Shown here in pieces: positions 23,463 to 37,555 of a stretch of 64,000 bases of DNA (its first letter is position 1; every line of letters starts with the position of its first letter). Origin of the DNA: Paramecium octaurelia (lineage: Eukaryota > Ciliophora > Oligohymenophorea > Peniculida > Parameciidae); NCBI GenBank assembly GCA_905182995.1, contig CAJJDP010000099.1:349620-413619 (forward strand). Direction: 5' to 3'. The notes below the pieces were generated by a model. The model was not told the DNA's origin. It made no database searches and saw nothing but the letters and a program-made list of their open reading frames with translations. The position numbers and the translations under genes were made by a program.

Positions 23463-24626
23463 TCAGTCCTTGAATCTTTGCATGTAACTCAAAGAATTAC
23501 TCATTACTCGCTGAGAGGAGAAAGAGAATTCAGGACAAAAACTAAACTCTTAGGTTTTCAGTTTTATTTTCATTTATAATAACAGAGCCTTCAACCTTAA
23601 AAATTCTATAATGTTTTAATAGATTATATTTTCAATCAAATCGAGGACCATCTTCAATTTAGCCATCCAAAACTATTGTAAACAGTATATCTTACTCATA
23701 TCCTCGATCTTTCTTTCAATGTTGATTTCCTATCCGAACTGGATTTAGAAGGGAAGATTGACAAGCTATTGAAATGGTATCTGGGCTATCATTTGATTCA
23801 AAGGAGGTGGATACGGGAAAATAATATGTTGTGGGAAGTAGGGAGGTGGTTGAGGTCTGTAAGGGTTGAATTATTCTTAAACAGGTTGTGTTTTAATTCG
23901 TTTAGTTAGTGATGGTTCAGCAGGCTTCCTTCCTCTTTTCTTAGGTTCTGCTTGTTGACCTGGGTTTTTCGGTTTGGGTCCTCTCTTTTTAGGTATTGCT
24001 GATGTAACTACATCAAAACAGATGTCGTTTTGAAGTTTGTTCTCATCCTTGCTTTTATAATCTTCACTTACTATTTTTAATATCACATGAACGAATTCAT
24101 GTCTGTTAAAACAATTGATGTGATCTGCAGATTTGATATGCTAATTTATTAGATTCCTAATTTTACATCCAAATAATCATCATAAGGTTTACGGCAAACT
24201 CCACAATATCTGTGTTTTCTTCCTGGCTTAGGAATTTACTATCTATATAATGGAGTATTACTAATTTGGTTTTTTTCGTTGTGTATTCCTGAACCTTTTT
24301 TTAGTGATCCTCCTTGTATTTCTACATGCTCTTTATATAGTCATTCTAATTAAAGTATTCATTTAAATTTTACTCGATCCACTTCCAAAATGAACCCTGG
24401 TAGACATTGCTATTCATCCTAGTTGAAAACAGGGACAATATTTTCATAACAAGATAACTACACTATTAAGATCTCATACAGCATCATTATATAGAGGGCA
24501 AAAATCAATGTTGGTAACATTTTTGAGCCAACATTTGGTACTCTTGGGTTGGAGATTGAACTGATGTTCAGGACATTTGGGTTAACACTTGCGTTTGCCT
24601 GAACTTTATAATTTTTCTCCAGCCAT
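23463..24626 (-). CDS. DBF4-type zinc-finger protein
   Basis: ATG 24626 to TGA 23463-23465 with four introns (24458-24479, 24346-24373, 24239-24261, 24141-24166); 354 residues. After splicing, CGVCRKPYDDYLDHIKSADH has the exact C-x2-C-x9-H-x5-H spacing of the DBF4 finger, near residue 145; the fourth intron lies inside it, just before the first His. DBF4 is the activating subunit of CDC7 kinase in replication initiation. N-terminally there is a Cys-rich segment (CQPKCPEHQF, CWLKNVTNIDFCPLYND). Downstream are basic AT-hook-like repeats (KKRGPKPKNPG, KKRGRKPAEP) and a Pro-rich stretch. No BRCT domain was seen. An alternative start at 24417 without the first two introns is possible but loses the Cys-rich part. 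It may be a DBF4 orthologue or only share its finger. Confidence 0.75.
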
Positions 24627-24790
24627 TTAAATTAATTATATATTTGATATTCAATTATAGCCCCCTTCCATTGTAGATGTCAGAACACTCTCCAAGAATT
24701 CATTTGGAAGCTTTTAAATTTTTGATGATCCACATGTTGAAAACAATCTGTTTTCCTCATTAAAAATACAAAAATAATTATTATTTAATT

Positions 24791-27052
24791 ATGCAATATA
24801 TCGATTAAGGAAGTGCTCTTTCTAATAAAAATGTCCCAGGTAGAAGACTTCAAAAGAAGAACTCCCTCTTCTATCAAGTAACACCATTATAAATAGAATA
24901 GCAATCCGTGTTAGAAAATGAAGAGTTTACACAACGCTACCAAAAGAATGCCGATGAATTACAAGTATTTAAGGATGATCCTTACCTTGAACCCCACAAA
25001 TAGCACTTCTCAGTAAGGAATGCAAAATTCTTCGAACTACTTGAATAGATTGTCAAAGTGGAGTCATCTCTGAAAGATTTTGCAAAGGGGTAACTGGATC
25101 TATAAATATTAGATACGAAAAATACGGGTTTTAGGTCTCCGACACTGGTATTACATATAAAGAATGGGCTCCTGGAGCGAAAGAAGTCTATTTGACAGGT
25201 GATTTCAATAATTGGGATAAAATGCAATATTCTCTAACTTCAGATTCCTTTGGAAATTGGGAAATATTTTTACCCAGAAATGAAGACGGCTCCTATTTGA
25301 TCCCACATGGGTCACGAGTCAAGACATACATAAAGGATGCCAATAATCAATACTAATTCAGAATTCCAGCGTGGATTCGAACTACTTGGTAGAATCAAGA
25401 CAATAAAGTATTTAATCAATAATAATATATTTAAGTTATATGACGGAGTATTCTATAATCCAGAAAACAAGTACGAGTTTAAGTCTAACCGACCACCGAA
25501 ACCTAGATGTCTTAAAATATATGAAGTACACATCGGAATGGCTGGTATTGAACCAAGAGTACACACCTTCAAAGAATTCACATAAACAGTTTTGCCCAGA
25601 GTGGTTAAGTTGGGATACAATGTGATCTAAATAATGGCAATACAAGAACATGCCTATTATGGAAGCTTCGGATACCATGTTACCAACTTCTTTGCTGTCA
25701 GCAGTAGATTTGGCAGTCCAGATGACTTAAAAGAGTTGATTGACACAGCCCATTCTCACGGAATCACAGTTTTAATGGACTTAGTTCATAGTCATGCATC
25801 CAGCAATGTTTTAGATGGCATTAATCAATGGGATGGCACCGATTATCAGTATTTCCATGCTGGTGGTAAGGGTAAACATGATTTGTGGGATTCTAAACTA
25901 TTTGATTATTCAAAATGGGAAGTGATAAGATTTCTATTATCCAATTTGTCATGGTGGATAAATGAATATTAATTTGATGGGTTTAGATTTGATGGTGTTA
26001 CATCTATGTTATATGTTCATCATGGAAATGGTTATGGTTTCACTGGAGGATATCACGAATACTTTAATGAGTTGGCTGATATTGATTCTTTGGTGTATTT
26101 GATGTTGGCAAATGATCTCATCCATGAAATTAATCCTAATGCCATTACAATAGCTGAAGATGTGTCTGGTTATCCAACATTGTGCCGTAATATTAAAGAG
26201 GGTGGAATTGGATTTGATTATAGAATGGCAATGGCTGTTCCTGATAAATGGATTAAATTACTTAAGGAATTTAAAGATGATGATTGGGATATGGGAGATA
26301 TCGCACACACTCTTACCAATAGACGTTATTTAGAGAAATGCATATGTTATGCTGAATCTCATGACTAAGCTTTGGTGGGCGACAAAACTCTCTCCATGTG
26401 GCTCTTTGATAAGGAAATTTATAGTGAAATGAGTACTCTTTAGCCAGAAACCTTAGTCACTTTTAGAGGCATGGCTTTACATAAGATGTTGAGATTGATT
26501 ACATTTGCATTAGGTGGAGAAGGATACTTAAATTTCATGGGGAATGAGTTTGGACATCCTGAATGGATTGATTTTCCAAGAGAAGGTAATGGATGGAGCT
26601 ATCATCACGCCAGAAGAAGATGGGATTTAGCTGATGATTAATTGTTAAGATATTCCAGACTCCTATAATTTGATGCTGAAATGGTTAACCTAGAAGATAA
26701 ATATCCCTGGTTGCCTAATGGTGAACAGTGGGTGACAGAAAAACACAATGAAACCAAAGTAATTATATTTGAAAGAGGATCTTTACTCTTTGTATTTAAT
26801 TTCCATCCTACTTAAGTAATTTTTTTGTATTAATATTAGTCATATGAACATTTTAAGGTGGGCACTAGATTTGAGTCAGATCACCAAATTGTTTTAGATA
26901 CTGATGATGTCAGATTTGGAGGGCACTCGAGAGTATCTCCGTCTTATGGTCAGAATTTCCCAATCTTAAAGGAAGAATGGCAAGGAAGACCTAATCATAT
27001 CCAAATATATTTACCAAATAGATGTGCTATCGTTTTTAAATCAATTGAGTGA
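24791..27052 (+). CDS. GBE1: 1,4-alpha-glucan (glycogen) branching enzyme
   Basis: ATG 24791 to TGA 27050-27052, introns 25090-25112, 25408-25435 and 26816-26839; 728 residues. GH13 subfamily 8 layout: N-terminal CBM48 ([20 protein letters not shown]), then the barrel with [26 protein letters not shown], the nucleophile in [11 protein letters not shown], the acid in [10 protein letters not shown] and the third acidic site in [24 protein letters not shown] and HYARR-like HHARRRWDL follow. The third intron is 24 nt and frame-neutral, yet its removal gives [16 protein letters not shown], matching the family exactly. The enzyme makes alpha-1,6 branches in storage glycogen in the cytosol. Length is normal for eukaryotic GBE. 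Another glucan-binding gene lies 1.7 kb downstream. Confidence 0.97.
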
Positions 27053-27100
27053 TTTTTTGTTTAAAAAAGACATGCATATAACGATTAATTTAATTTTAAA

Positions 27101-28737
27101 ATGTATTCACTATAGAAATTAGTGCCAAATAGTAAATTACAAATTAAGCCTGGAGCATTCTCTCAACATCAAAAATTAAATTAAAGTGTCGATGGTGTAT
27201 TGCCTGTAAATTAATAATCCTTACAGCAACTGCAAACTCAGATACAAATTTTAACTAAAAAAGAACCTATGCGTTAATAAAATAAGAAACAAGAGTTACT
27301 ATAGATCTTAGAGAATGCCTAAGCAAACCAAAAACAAACTAAATCAATGTCACCTAAAAGAACCCCTTAGAAGTAGAAGAGTAACAGAAAATTGAATTTC
27401 AATTAAATCACAGATCAAGACAATATATTTTTGAATTCCAGTAATGCCATGGCCAATATGATCATTGAAAACATCTTAAATAAAGATGAATATTATGAGA
27501 AAATCAAATTAGAGAATTAAGAACTAAAAGATTAATCTTCCAAATTGTAAGTCACTCTAGGAGATCTCAAAAAGAAAATCACAACCCTCGAACGTCAGAA
27601 CAAAGAGCTCAATACCAACTTAAGCAATGAGCGTCAAACCTATTAAAACGAGTTAATAAAAATCAACGAAAAAATTCAATCTATGAAAACAATGCAACAA
27701 AATCTACAGATGGAATAGAAGAAAAATGAATTGCTCACAAAACAATTACAAGATCAAATCACAATTAATAATGGTTTAAAATCGTTTATCTGTGAAAACT
27801 GTTTGTAAAGTATAGAATTCTTAACCTTCTTCCAAAAGTCGGTGTAAACCTTTTAACCACATCTAAGCAATGCCTATGAAATTTTGATTTCGTTATCCAA
27901 GTATTCAACTTCCTTTATTTTGGAATTTATCTCCAAAACCTAAAATTTGAATTTACCTGCATTGAGAAATTGCCTCCTACCAGAAGAATTTGATGTCAAT
28001 GGATTTTTTGAGACTTTAGAAGAGTTAAAGATGAATGAATCACCAGAATTATCATTTCGAAATAAAAATAACAATCCTGTCAAATAAAGTAATCATGCAA
28101 ATAGCAATATCAACTTGCCAATGCCTGAACCACAAAAATAAAATAAAAATACTTCCTTACAAGAATAGTTCAATTCATTCCTTGAGTCTAGTGAGCCTTT
28201 CTCGGATTCCCAATTAGGGAGTCCTTACTTCACAGATCTAGATACTGTTGATAAGTAACGACCCATCAGTAAGGAAAAACAAAGAAATTAGATGCCTTTG
28301 TAAATGAATGCTGCAAAAAGAATCAAACCTGAAATTAACTAGGCTCCTCATTATTTTTAATCATTCAAATAAAATGACAATGAACCAACAGTTTTCGATT
28401 CCCTGATGAAAGAGCCACCAACAAACAAAGATCGATGCTCATCAGTTCATAGTTTAAGATATATGGATTAACAAATTCAAAAGGAATAAGACAAATCAAC
28501 AAAAAGAAACAAAGAAAATTAATAAAATAATTGTCAATTCGTGATGGCTAAGTATGATTATAAAGCTTAAAAAGTATTTATTATTGTAAATGAAATTAAT
28601 AGGATATTGATTTGAGTTTCAAGAAGGGAGATTAAATTAAACTATTAAAAAAGACAACAAATGGATGGTGGTATGGGGAAGATAAGAATTAGGTCAAGGG
28701 ATACTTTCCACATAATTTTGTTCAATTATTAGGATGA
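27101..28737 (+). CDS. Coiled-coil protein with C-terminal SH3 domain
   Basis: ATG 27101 (48 bases after GBE1) to TGA 28735-28737 with one 29-nt intron (28574-28602); 535 residues. A Gln-rich N-terminus is followed by a long coiled coil (about 120-230: LGDLKKKITTLERQNKELN, LIKINEKIQSMKTMQ), a mixed region and a Ser/Gln-rich linker. The last 60 residues are an SH3 domain: AKYDYKAQKDIDLSF, GDQIKLL, GWWYGE, GYFPHNFVQLL, with ALYDY-like, WW and PxNFV positions intact. The intron splits the SH3 domain and its removal completes it. SH3 domains bind Pro-rich ligands, often in endocytosis or actin organisation. The partner is unknown. Confidence 0.82.
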
Positions 28738-28759
28738 TTGTAATTAAATAAATTAGTTT

Positions 28760-31700
28760 TCATTTTTTGATCTTAACTTTCCAAAACATATTGATTTAAC
28801 AATTTTATAATTTCTTATGTAGATTCTATGACTAGATTGCTATTCTTTTCAACTTAATCTGAAATAGAGACACAATGAAATTTCTAAGTAATATAAACTA
28901 TAATACTTTGTTTAATGGCATGTTGGCAGACTAAAATATCAGCATTATCTTTTCTAACCATCCTCTATCAAATGAAATGATATTTGCAAATGACACCAAT
29001 CCCTTTTGATTTGTCTCATTTATTATTATCATCCTTAACAATTCTTCTATCTGTTGATATTAATGTTTGATCTAAATAGTGTAGTTCTCTTAAAAAACCA
29101 AATAGTCATCAAATTCTAACTTTAGCTCTTTAATTAAATTAGAAAAGAAAACATTTGCAGCAGCATTTGTATCTTTAATTTTCTCTTTTAATGACAAAGT
29201 GTAAATTTAATTTTTCTCTGTTAAATTCAAATGTTCCATAAGAGATAATTACTATAATTTTCCTACAATTTGATCGTCTTTCTCTATGATTTATTAGAAA
29301 GAGGTTAGATTATTTTACTTTATAAAGAGTCCATCCTAAGCGATCATATACAAATTATTGATTGATCCAAAGTTCAATTCCAGAACTTCAGATTCTTAAT
29401 CAGAAACAATAATAAGAGTATTGTTCTCATCCTAAGCCAATTTTTCAAGTGCTTAAACTAATTAATCTACTTTTTAGATTTTCTGCACAAATCTCTGAGT
29501 ATAGGCTAAGATTATAATTCTCTGATTATCCTAATGATTGCTATTAGCGAATTTAGAAACAATATTAGTGGTTTCAATTGAACAGAAGTGTTTATCCTTT
29601 AATCCAATTGTTAATTCTTTGGCTGAATCATATAATTATTTATCAAACCATAAGTCTTCACAATAACTCAAATGATCATTCAACCTATGTAACCAATCAT
29701 TACTGCTTGGAACATTAATGAAGGTTGGTTTCTTATCATTCAAGTAATTCAGGATAGCGTGAGCTGATTCTATAGTGTTATTTGGGTTGATCTTCTTGTG
29801 ATCAACCTTTAATGAACACCATTGACTCAAGACTAACTTAGCTGACTTCTTCCTAAATTATCTAATATAGATATATTCTAAATAGTTTGATGATATGCTT
29901 TCTCTTAGGGATGACTTTATGAATATATCAGCTTATCCGTATAGACTTATTAATTCACTTTAAGAGAGATCGAGTTTTATTTAAATTAATTCTTATTGAT
30001 ATTTTTAATTAATCTGTTTGGCTATGGATTTTATTTCTTCCAAGTATTTCCATATCTAACTATTACTCTAATACTCTTCATCATTATTTGTATATAAGAT
30101 TTGAATCAATTAAACCCTATATTACTTTAGTATATGCATCTATTCAACGATTTTGAATTTCTGTTGTAGACCACTTAAAAGTGATAGACTATCAACTCCA
30201 AGAAGAGTGAATTGTTCTTCCTATGCAGGCTCATCTGCTGTTATTAAGTTTTGTAATTATCTGATATTGAGACCAACACTTCCATAATCCAAAATGATTT
30301 TTCTACCTAATACTTCAATAGTAAATGCACTCACACCAGAGACTTAAGTTAGTTTTTGGTATTTTTAAGGTAGACAATGCACGAATTGATACAAGTCTTT
30401 TAATTGTATTAATGAGATCAAATCACTCATTAATATAGACGATAATATAGTTTCGCTACAAGATAAAATTCTAAATTATTTTGGATTTGGAAATGATCTT
30501 CTCATTATTATACATATTCTTGGTCTGCTCTCATTTTTTCTAATCAATCCTTCCTTGATGTAGATTGGAATCAAATAGAGATGATAATCAAAAATGAAGA
30601 TTGAATGCAAGTGGCAAAATTAATTTTGAAATAGAGTACAATTTAGTGCTTCTTGTACATATTTCGCAAATATTTTATTGATTTCCATATAATCATCTTC
30701 TGAATGCAATCGTAATTATGGGGTTAAATTATTGAAGATTGGACTTATCAAATGAGGAAAACAACCTAATAAATCCTCATCTATTTAAATTCCAAAGCAC
30801 TTATACTATTCGTAAACATGTTATTAAATTAGAATATATTCATTTTCATCCTAAACTTAAATTCCTATCCATCCAATCCAAATTGCCTTCAGACTTAATC
30901 TGTTGCTAAAGAGATTGTACATATTGACATAATAAGGATCTGAAGTCAATTCAAACTTGTATTTGTTTGTGATATCTTGATATAATTATTATTATAAACA
31001 TACCCTGTTTGTTTTTCACTTAATAAAATTAATCAATTAAAGTTATTTTTACAGGTATCTTCAATGACAAACAAATCACATACGAATCTATGAGTATTTG
31101 AGTTGAGTTGGATCGCTTCCTTTTGTAATCGAATATCAAATCAGATGATACATATTGTTCAGATATTTTTCTAAATTTAGAAATTGACTTTAACTTTTGT
31201 TTACATTCAAAATGGCTCTAATTATAGATTACCTTATTGTATTACTTTGATTAAATCTCTCCAATCTGTCTCTAATTAACGTATGCTAATGGGTCCTCTA
31301 ACTTCCTTTGCGAATTCTGGAATACTTTCATTATCGGACTTAATATTTAAAGATTAACATACTGAATCTATGGCCATATCAAAGGGGTTATAGTCTCTTG
31401 ATCGATTCATTTTTTAAACTTTCACTAAAATATAATTAACAGAAATGCATACTTAGCTCTTCTTGAACAAATTCATGTGATATTTCATATTTTTAAAATG
31501 TTCTAATGTTCATTTAAGGTTCATCAAATTTTATATAGAGGAAATTGCGCCTAAAATCGCACTTGTGAATTCTATTTGGGATGTCCTCCCATATATAATT
31601 ATCTCCATCTTAAATCAGACACTTGAATTCTAATCTAAAACCTAATAAAAGTTCAATATGATTCTTAACTTGGATCAATTTGAATTTTGCTTTCATGAGT

Positions 31701-31844
31701 CCATTCAGGGTAAGTTTCACTTGAGGTGCAGAGCAGGTAAGAATCCTGAGGATTCCATTGACCTAGAAGGGGATGGTTACCACAAATTCGAATTATTTGT
31801 GAATACTTAGTCTCTTTTGTCACCTTAAAACTAATGTATGACAT
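28760..31844 (-). CDS. CBM20 - trehalose-6-phosphate synthase-like protein with degenerate phosphatase domain
   Basis: ATG 31844 to TGA 28760-28762; four 28-nt introns (31642-31669, 31425-31452, 31218-31245, 30976-31003); 990 residues. The N-terminus is a starch-binding CBM20: RICGNHPLLGQWNPQDS, YPEWTHESKIQI, WEDIPNRIH. A GT20-like synthase domain follows (IWIGWIGIQV, FIFDYHLYLIPIYI, GVDSLSLLSGL, ELISLYGQADIFIKSSLRES). Key positions deviate: GVDRLDYxKG is GVDSLSLLSG and RDGMN is RESIS. A C-terminal part aligns in position with the phosphatase domain, but the DxDGT motif is absent (RIIILAYTQRF). It is therefore probably catalytically impaired, perhaps a glucan-bound regulator, although synthase activity is not excluded. 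Domain order matches TPS proteins of other protists and plants, with CBM20 added. Confidence 0.8.
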
Positions 31845-32767
31845 CTTAAATTATGGGAATTATAATTTATTTAATAAATGAAGAACTGGTCTTTCCCGGA
31901 AATAAATGATTTTGTAAGAATATTTCTTAAAGATCCTTTTGATACTTCTATTTTTATCATAGATCTTTATATTCTACTATAATATAAGTATGCTAAAATT
32001 GAACTAGAAATAGACAAGAGTTTTGAATAATGATGGTTGAGTTTTGAAAAATAATATAAATTTAAACACTCATGATTCTGTTGATTATGCTTTTAAAGTA
32101 TTTTGAAGGTGAAATTATTGACATTATCTAAGAAATAGACAATATCAAAATTAGGATTTGATATTTTAAATGTATATCCGTATGGGTGGGTTAAATATTG
32201 CGTGATTGAAATATTAAGTGAAAATCTATGAAATTAGTCACTAATTTGGAGACTGTTAACTTAATTCATTTTTGTAAATACTAATTAAAAAAGGAGAAAA
32301 ATGAAAATAGAAGAGTATGTGTGTTATAAAAAAATTACAAAATCCATTAGGGCAATAAATTAATATATTTAGAATTAAATGAATAGAAAAAAAAGTATTG
32401 AAAATAAAAATTGGGTGTTATTTTGATTAAAAGGGAGAGATGAAATATTTAGATTACTAAGTGATGGACCATTTTCAGTGAAAATCTAAAATTTTTCATT
32501 TTCATTTAATTTGCTTAGTAAAGTATAAAGTAATTTATAATTTCAATTTGATAATGAATCAAAAATATGTAAATATATGCAGAATAGATCAATAATAATA
32601 ATAAAGAGAATGGAATTAAAATAAAATTAATTACAGGTTTTTAGTAGATTCAATAGATAATAATTTAATTATAAATAATATATGCTAAACCAAAAAAAGA
32701 ATATAAGAAAAAAAATGAATGGTTGTTGTTGATTTTATATATGTTGTGATAAATATCACTTAGATTA
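31845..32767. other. AT-rich spacer, no gene seen
   Basis: About 0.9 kb between the start of the TPS-like gene and the stop of beta-tubulin (both minus). Apparent plus-strand ORFs at 31660-31908 are antisense shadows of CBM20 exons. Past 31900 only low-complexity A/T sequence is seen; it should include the beta-tubulin 3' untranslated region and the TPS-like promoter. Confidence 0.5.
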
Positions 32768-34581
<1,814 letters not shown>

Positions 34582-35373
34582 TCATACATATTAAATTTCA
34601 CTCCTTTTTCTTAATGACAAAATAAAGTAAATTAATATCATGTATATGGTACCAGATATACCAAATAAGAAGGAATAATATATTAAAGATAACTAAAGCG
34701 AGTGTTTTATTGGTTTTACAGATTCCCCAGAAATTGTAATTCCCTGTATATATGGGTCATCAACATGTCTTAGTTACAACGATAGGTTTTCAAAACTAGT
34801 ATATTCATCATTTATTAGTTCTTTATAAATAAAACCATCTTAAAAGCACCCTCCTTAAAAATATAATTTATCTTTCTTCATTGACAACTTTAAACATATA
34901 TCAGTCAAAATATATAATTGTTCTCCCTTCCAATACCAAGGAGTAATAGGTATGCCACTTTACTTATTGCATGATGGCAATTTTTTTATAATTTTTTATG
35001 TTTTTAGTTTTGATATATAGAGTTATAAACAATATGTTTGTGGTAACATCAAATTGGACAACTTCTGATCAACATAACCAAAAAATTCATGAAAATTTAT
35101 TTTCTAATAGTATGTTGTGTTGTAGGTTTCAAAATAAGGATCGTAGTGATTTTAGATGAATCTGAATTTTTAATCATTGAGTTCTCCGAGTATTGAGTAT
35201 TGTCCAAATTGCTTTTAATTCAAGTTCAGACTCCAATCTATAGTTTCCTAATTAAGAGTAACAAATTACTTTTTCAATTATAAATTGCTATTGGAAGTCT
35301 TCTTATTGGTAAGGTAGAATAAAAAAGGAACACGAAAATAGAAGTAAGATTAAATCAATAATGCATATGGCAT
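34582..35373 (-). CDS. Hypothetical protein with N- and C-terminal hydrophobic segments
   Basis: Intron-free 263-residue ORF, ATG 35373 to TGA 34582-34584. Residues 1-22 (MPYALLIQSYFYFRVPFLFYL) could be a signal anchor, and residues about 232-252 (YYSFLFGISGTIYMILIYFIL) are a clear membrane helix followed by a basic tail (SLRKRSE). Between them lies a soluble, probably lumenal or extracellular region with balanced composition and two Cys. The order suggests a type I membrane protein. No family recognised. It lies between beta-tubulin and the NEDD1-like gene. Confidence 0.6.
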
Positions 35374-35471
35374 AAAATAGAATACAAAAGAATCTATTTG
35401 GAATGAGTTGCTGTACTTTAAAACAATCATATCTCACAAGATAAACTTATAACATAAATTATTAATGTATT

Positions 35472-36987
35472 TCAATACGATTATCTTTTTAACTATTGAT
35501 TCTCTTGTTCTAATTATGAGATTCTCTAAACTAGATTGCCTTGTTCCTTCATGTAATGATCCAAGAGTTGTTGCATTTCATTCTGTTAAATCTAGAATTG
35601 TCTAATCATGTCAATATGCATTGAACTAACACTATCTTAAACAATCTTTTTTAATTGATATGTTTATTCATTGATCTATTGCTGAATGTATTTCTTCTAT
35701 TCATCAGTGAAGCTATGAGTAAAAATAAACAATTACTCGTTTTATCCTCCAATTACTCTGCTCACTTCATATTTTCTAGAGATGTCCTCGATTTTGCTAG
35801 TACTTTAGTCAAATTTAGATTACTAACTTGATTATACACGAGATTGGACTATTACCTAAATAAATTGGATTTAGTTTACATTGATCATATTGCATTTGTT
35901 TTTATTACTCAATCTTAATCATAGACTCCTTATTGCTCAAAGCATTCAAATCCTTACTACTATCCTTCTTAATTTCCTATATTGTTGGGGATTTGGCTTA
36001 ATTCATTTTTAGTTACGATTGCACACTCAAGTTGCTTTCATTTAATAGTCTTTATGATGCTGGAGGTTATTGAGATTATGCTTCAATGTTTTAATATTCC
36101 ATATAGTTTACACTAGAGTTGTCGTGTCCTCTAAACTGCAATTTAGGCTTTTAGGTCATTCTTATGTCGTACACATAGATCTATCCATAGAGAGTGCCCA
36201 CAGTAACAGAATAATCGTCATTTTACATTGCCACAGAATTCAATGGATTTTCACATGCAATTGTATGAGTTACCTTCTTATCAACAATACTATAAAGATA
36301 ACATTTTTAATCAGTTCCAACACTACAGACTAATGATTAAGTAACACTTAGTCCTGTCACTTTGCTTGTATGTTAGGATGAGAAATTGCAATGATATTCA
36401 TTCTTATTTAGATCAAAGATTGTCACAGACCCATCATTGCTGCCTGAACACAAGAGATTTTTGCTCATAAACTTAACTGCCTTAAATCCAGGAGTTTTTG
36501 ATCCTTTTAAATTGAATGTGGATACTGCTATCTATGTACTTACATCATGGACAAGAATATCGCCTACGTTCGAAGCACTTGCAATTAGAGTGTCTGCAGA
36601 ATTCCAATGTAAAGAATTAATCTATGAATAATGTCCTTTGAGATGACTTTGAATAGTTTTCTTTTTCAAATCCCATACCCGCACAATTGAATCATGACCT
36701 CCACTTGCTAAATATTGGCTATTTGATGTGAATGAAATCGCATTAATTGCTTTTCCATTATGCTCCAAAGGCAAAAGTGATTAACCATCAGTAGCTCGAC
36801 TCAAAACTATAACTCCATCATTGCCGCAACTTGCAATTACACAATCTATTAAATAAAAAGTTTAGATACTATTGTGATTCCAAATGCAACAATTAATACT
36901 AGATTTGTGTGGACTGATTCTTAAAATAGGGTCCATTGATTAATCATGTATGAGAATACTTTTACCGCATGAAACCAATTAACTCAT
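35472..36987 (-). CDS. WD40 protein with C-terminal coiled coil, NEDD1-like
   Basis: ATG 36987 to TGA 35472-35474; introns 36846-36869 (24 nt, frame-neutral) and 35849-35879 (31 nt); 486 residues. About six WD40 blades cover residues 1-270: SINCCIWNHNNCVIASCGNDG, AISFTSNSQYLASGGHDSIVRVWD, INSLHWNSADTLIASAS, KVTGLSVTQSLVCSVGTDQKCYLYS, VTVGTLYGQIYVYDIR. A Gln/Ser-rich linker and a terminal helix follow (IQQQINEQTYQLKKIV, ISQLEQENQQLKRQ). This order, with the LVCSVGTDQK...GQIYVYDIR block, resembles NEDD1, which brings gamma-tubulin complexes to centrosomes and basal bodies. Assignment below the WD40 level is tentative. Neighbouring beta-tubulin fits but gene order carries little weight in ciliates. 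Confidence 0.7.
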
Positions 36988-37555
36988 TTCAAATATATAA
37001 TATAATTTTTATAAAATAATTTTCTTATTTGGTACCAACATATTTTAATATCATTTTCATCTGTTATCATTCCTTTGAATTCTTGTCCATTTTATAAATT
37101 AATTACTGTTACCGATTTAATTTTCCATTCATTCTCACAAGAGGATACTTTAAATTATAGGTATTTTAGATAAAATTTATATATGATTTAATAGAATTTT
37201 GCAATATTTAAGTAACTTTATATTAAGTGATTTTAATATAAAAGATTTAATTTTGTTGGAATTTTCTGATCATCATCAATCTGGCTTAATAAATAGATAA
37301 TATTATAAATACATTATTATTAATTCAACCCTTTATTGCTTTAACAAAATTATAACTTATTTATCCTTCCTAGGTTTATTTTAAAATATTAAGGCATTAT
37401 CACTGTTTTTTAAGCAGTTTCTTACTTTAAAATCACCACATTGTTAAATATAACTTTTAGATAGTATCATTTTTTCATCTAAATATATATATAATTAAAC
37501 CAATTCTAATACGTATATTTCATCTCTGTATTAATGCATTAATTAATATAATAAT
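36988..37555. other. Spacer with an unexplained minus-strand open segment
   Basis: Between the NEDD1-like gene and the next plus-strand gene. On the minus strand about 36993-37160 translates to a coding-like peptide (VSSCENEWKIKSVTVIN, GQEFKGMITDENDIKIC) ending at a TGA two bases from the NEDD1-like start, but with no start codon of its own. It could be a 5' exon joined by an intron I could not place, or a remnant. The rest is plain A/T-rich. Confidence 0.4.

Noticed and set aside
24281-24417. Shorter DBF4-finger gene model starting at 24417
   Set aside because: It is in frame but loses the Cys-rich N-terminus. The longer model uses two normal-size introns and keeps every base in frame. It remains possible as an alternative start.
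31660-31908. Plus-strand ORF of about 82 codons
   Set aside because: Antisense to the CBM20 exons of the TPS-like gene, whose minus-strand frame matches the starch-binding domain and joins to the synthase domain through two 28-nt introns.
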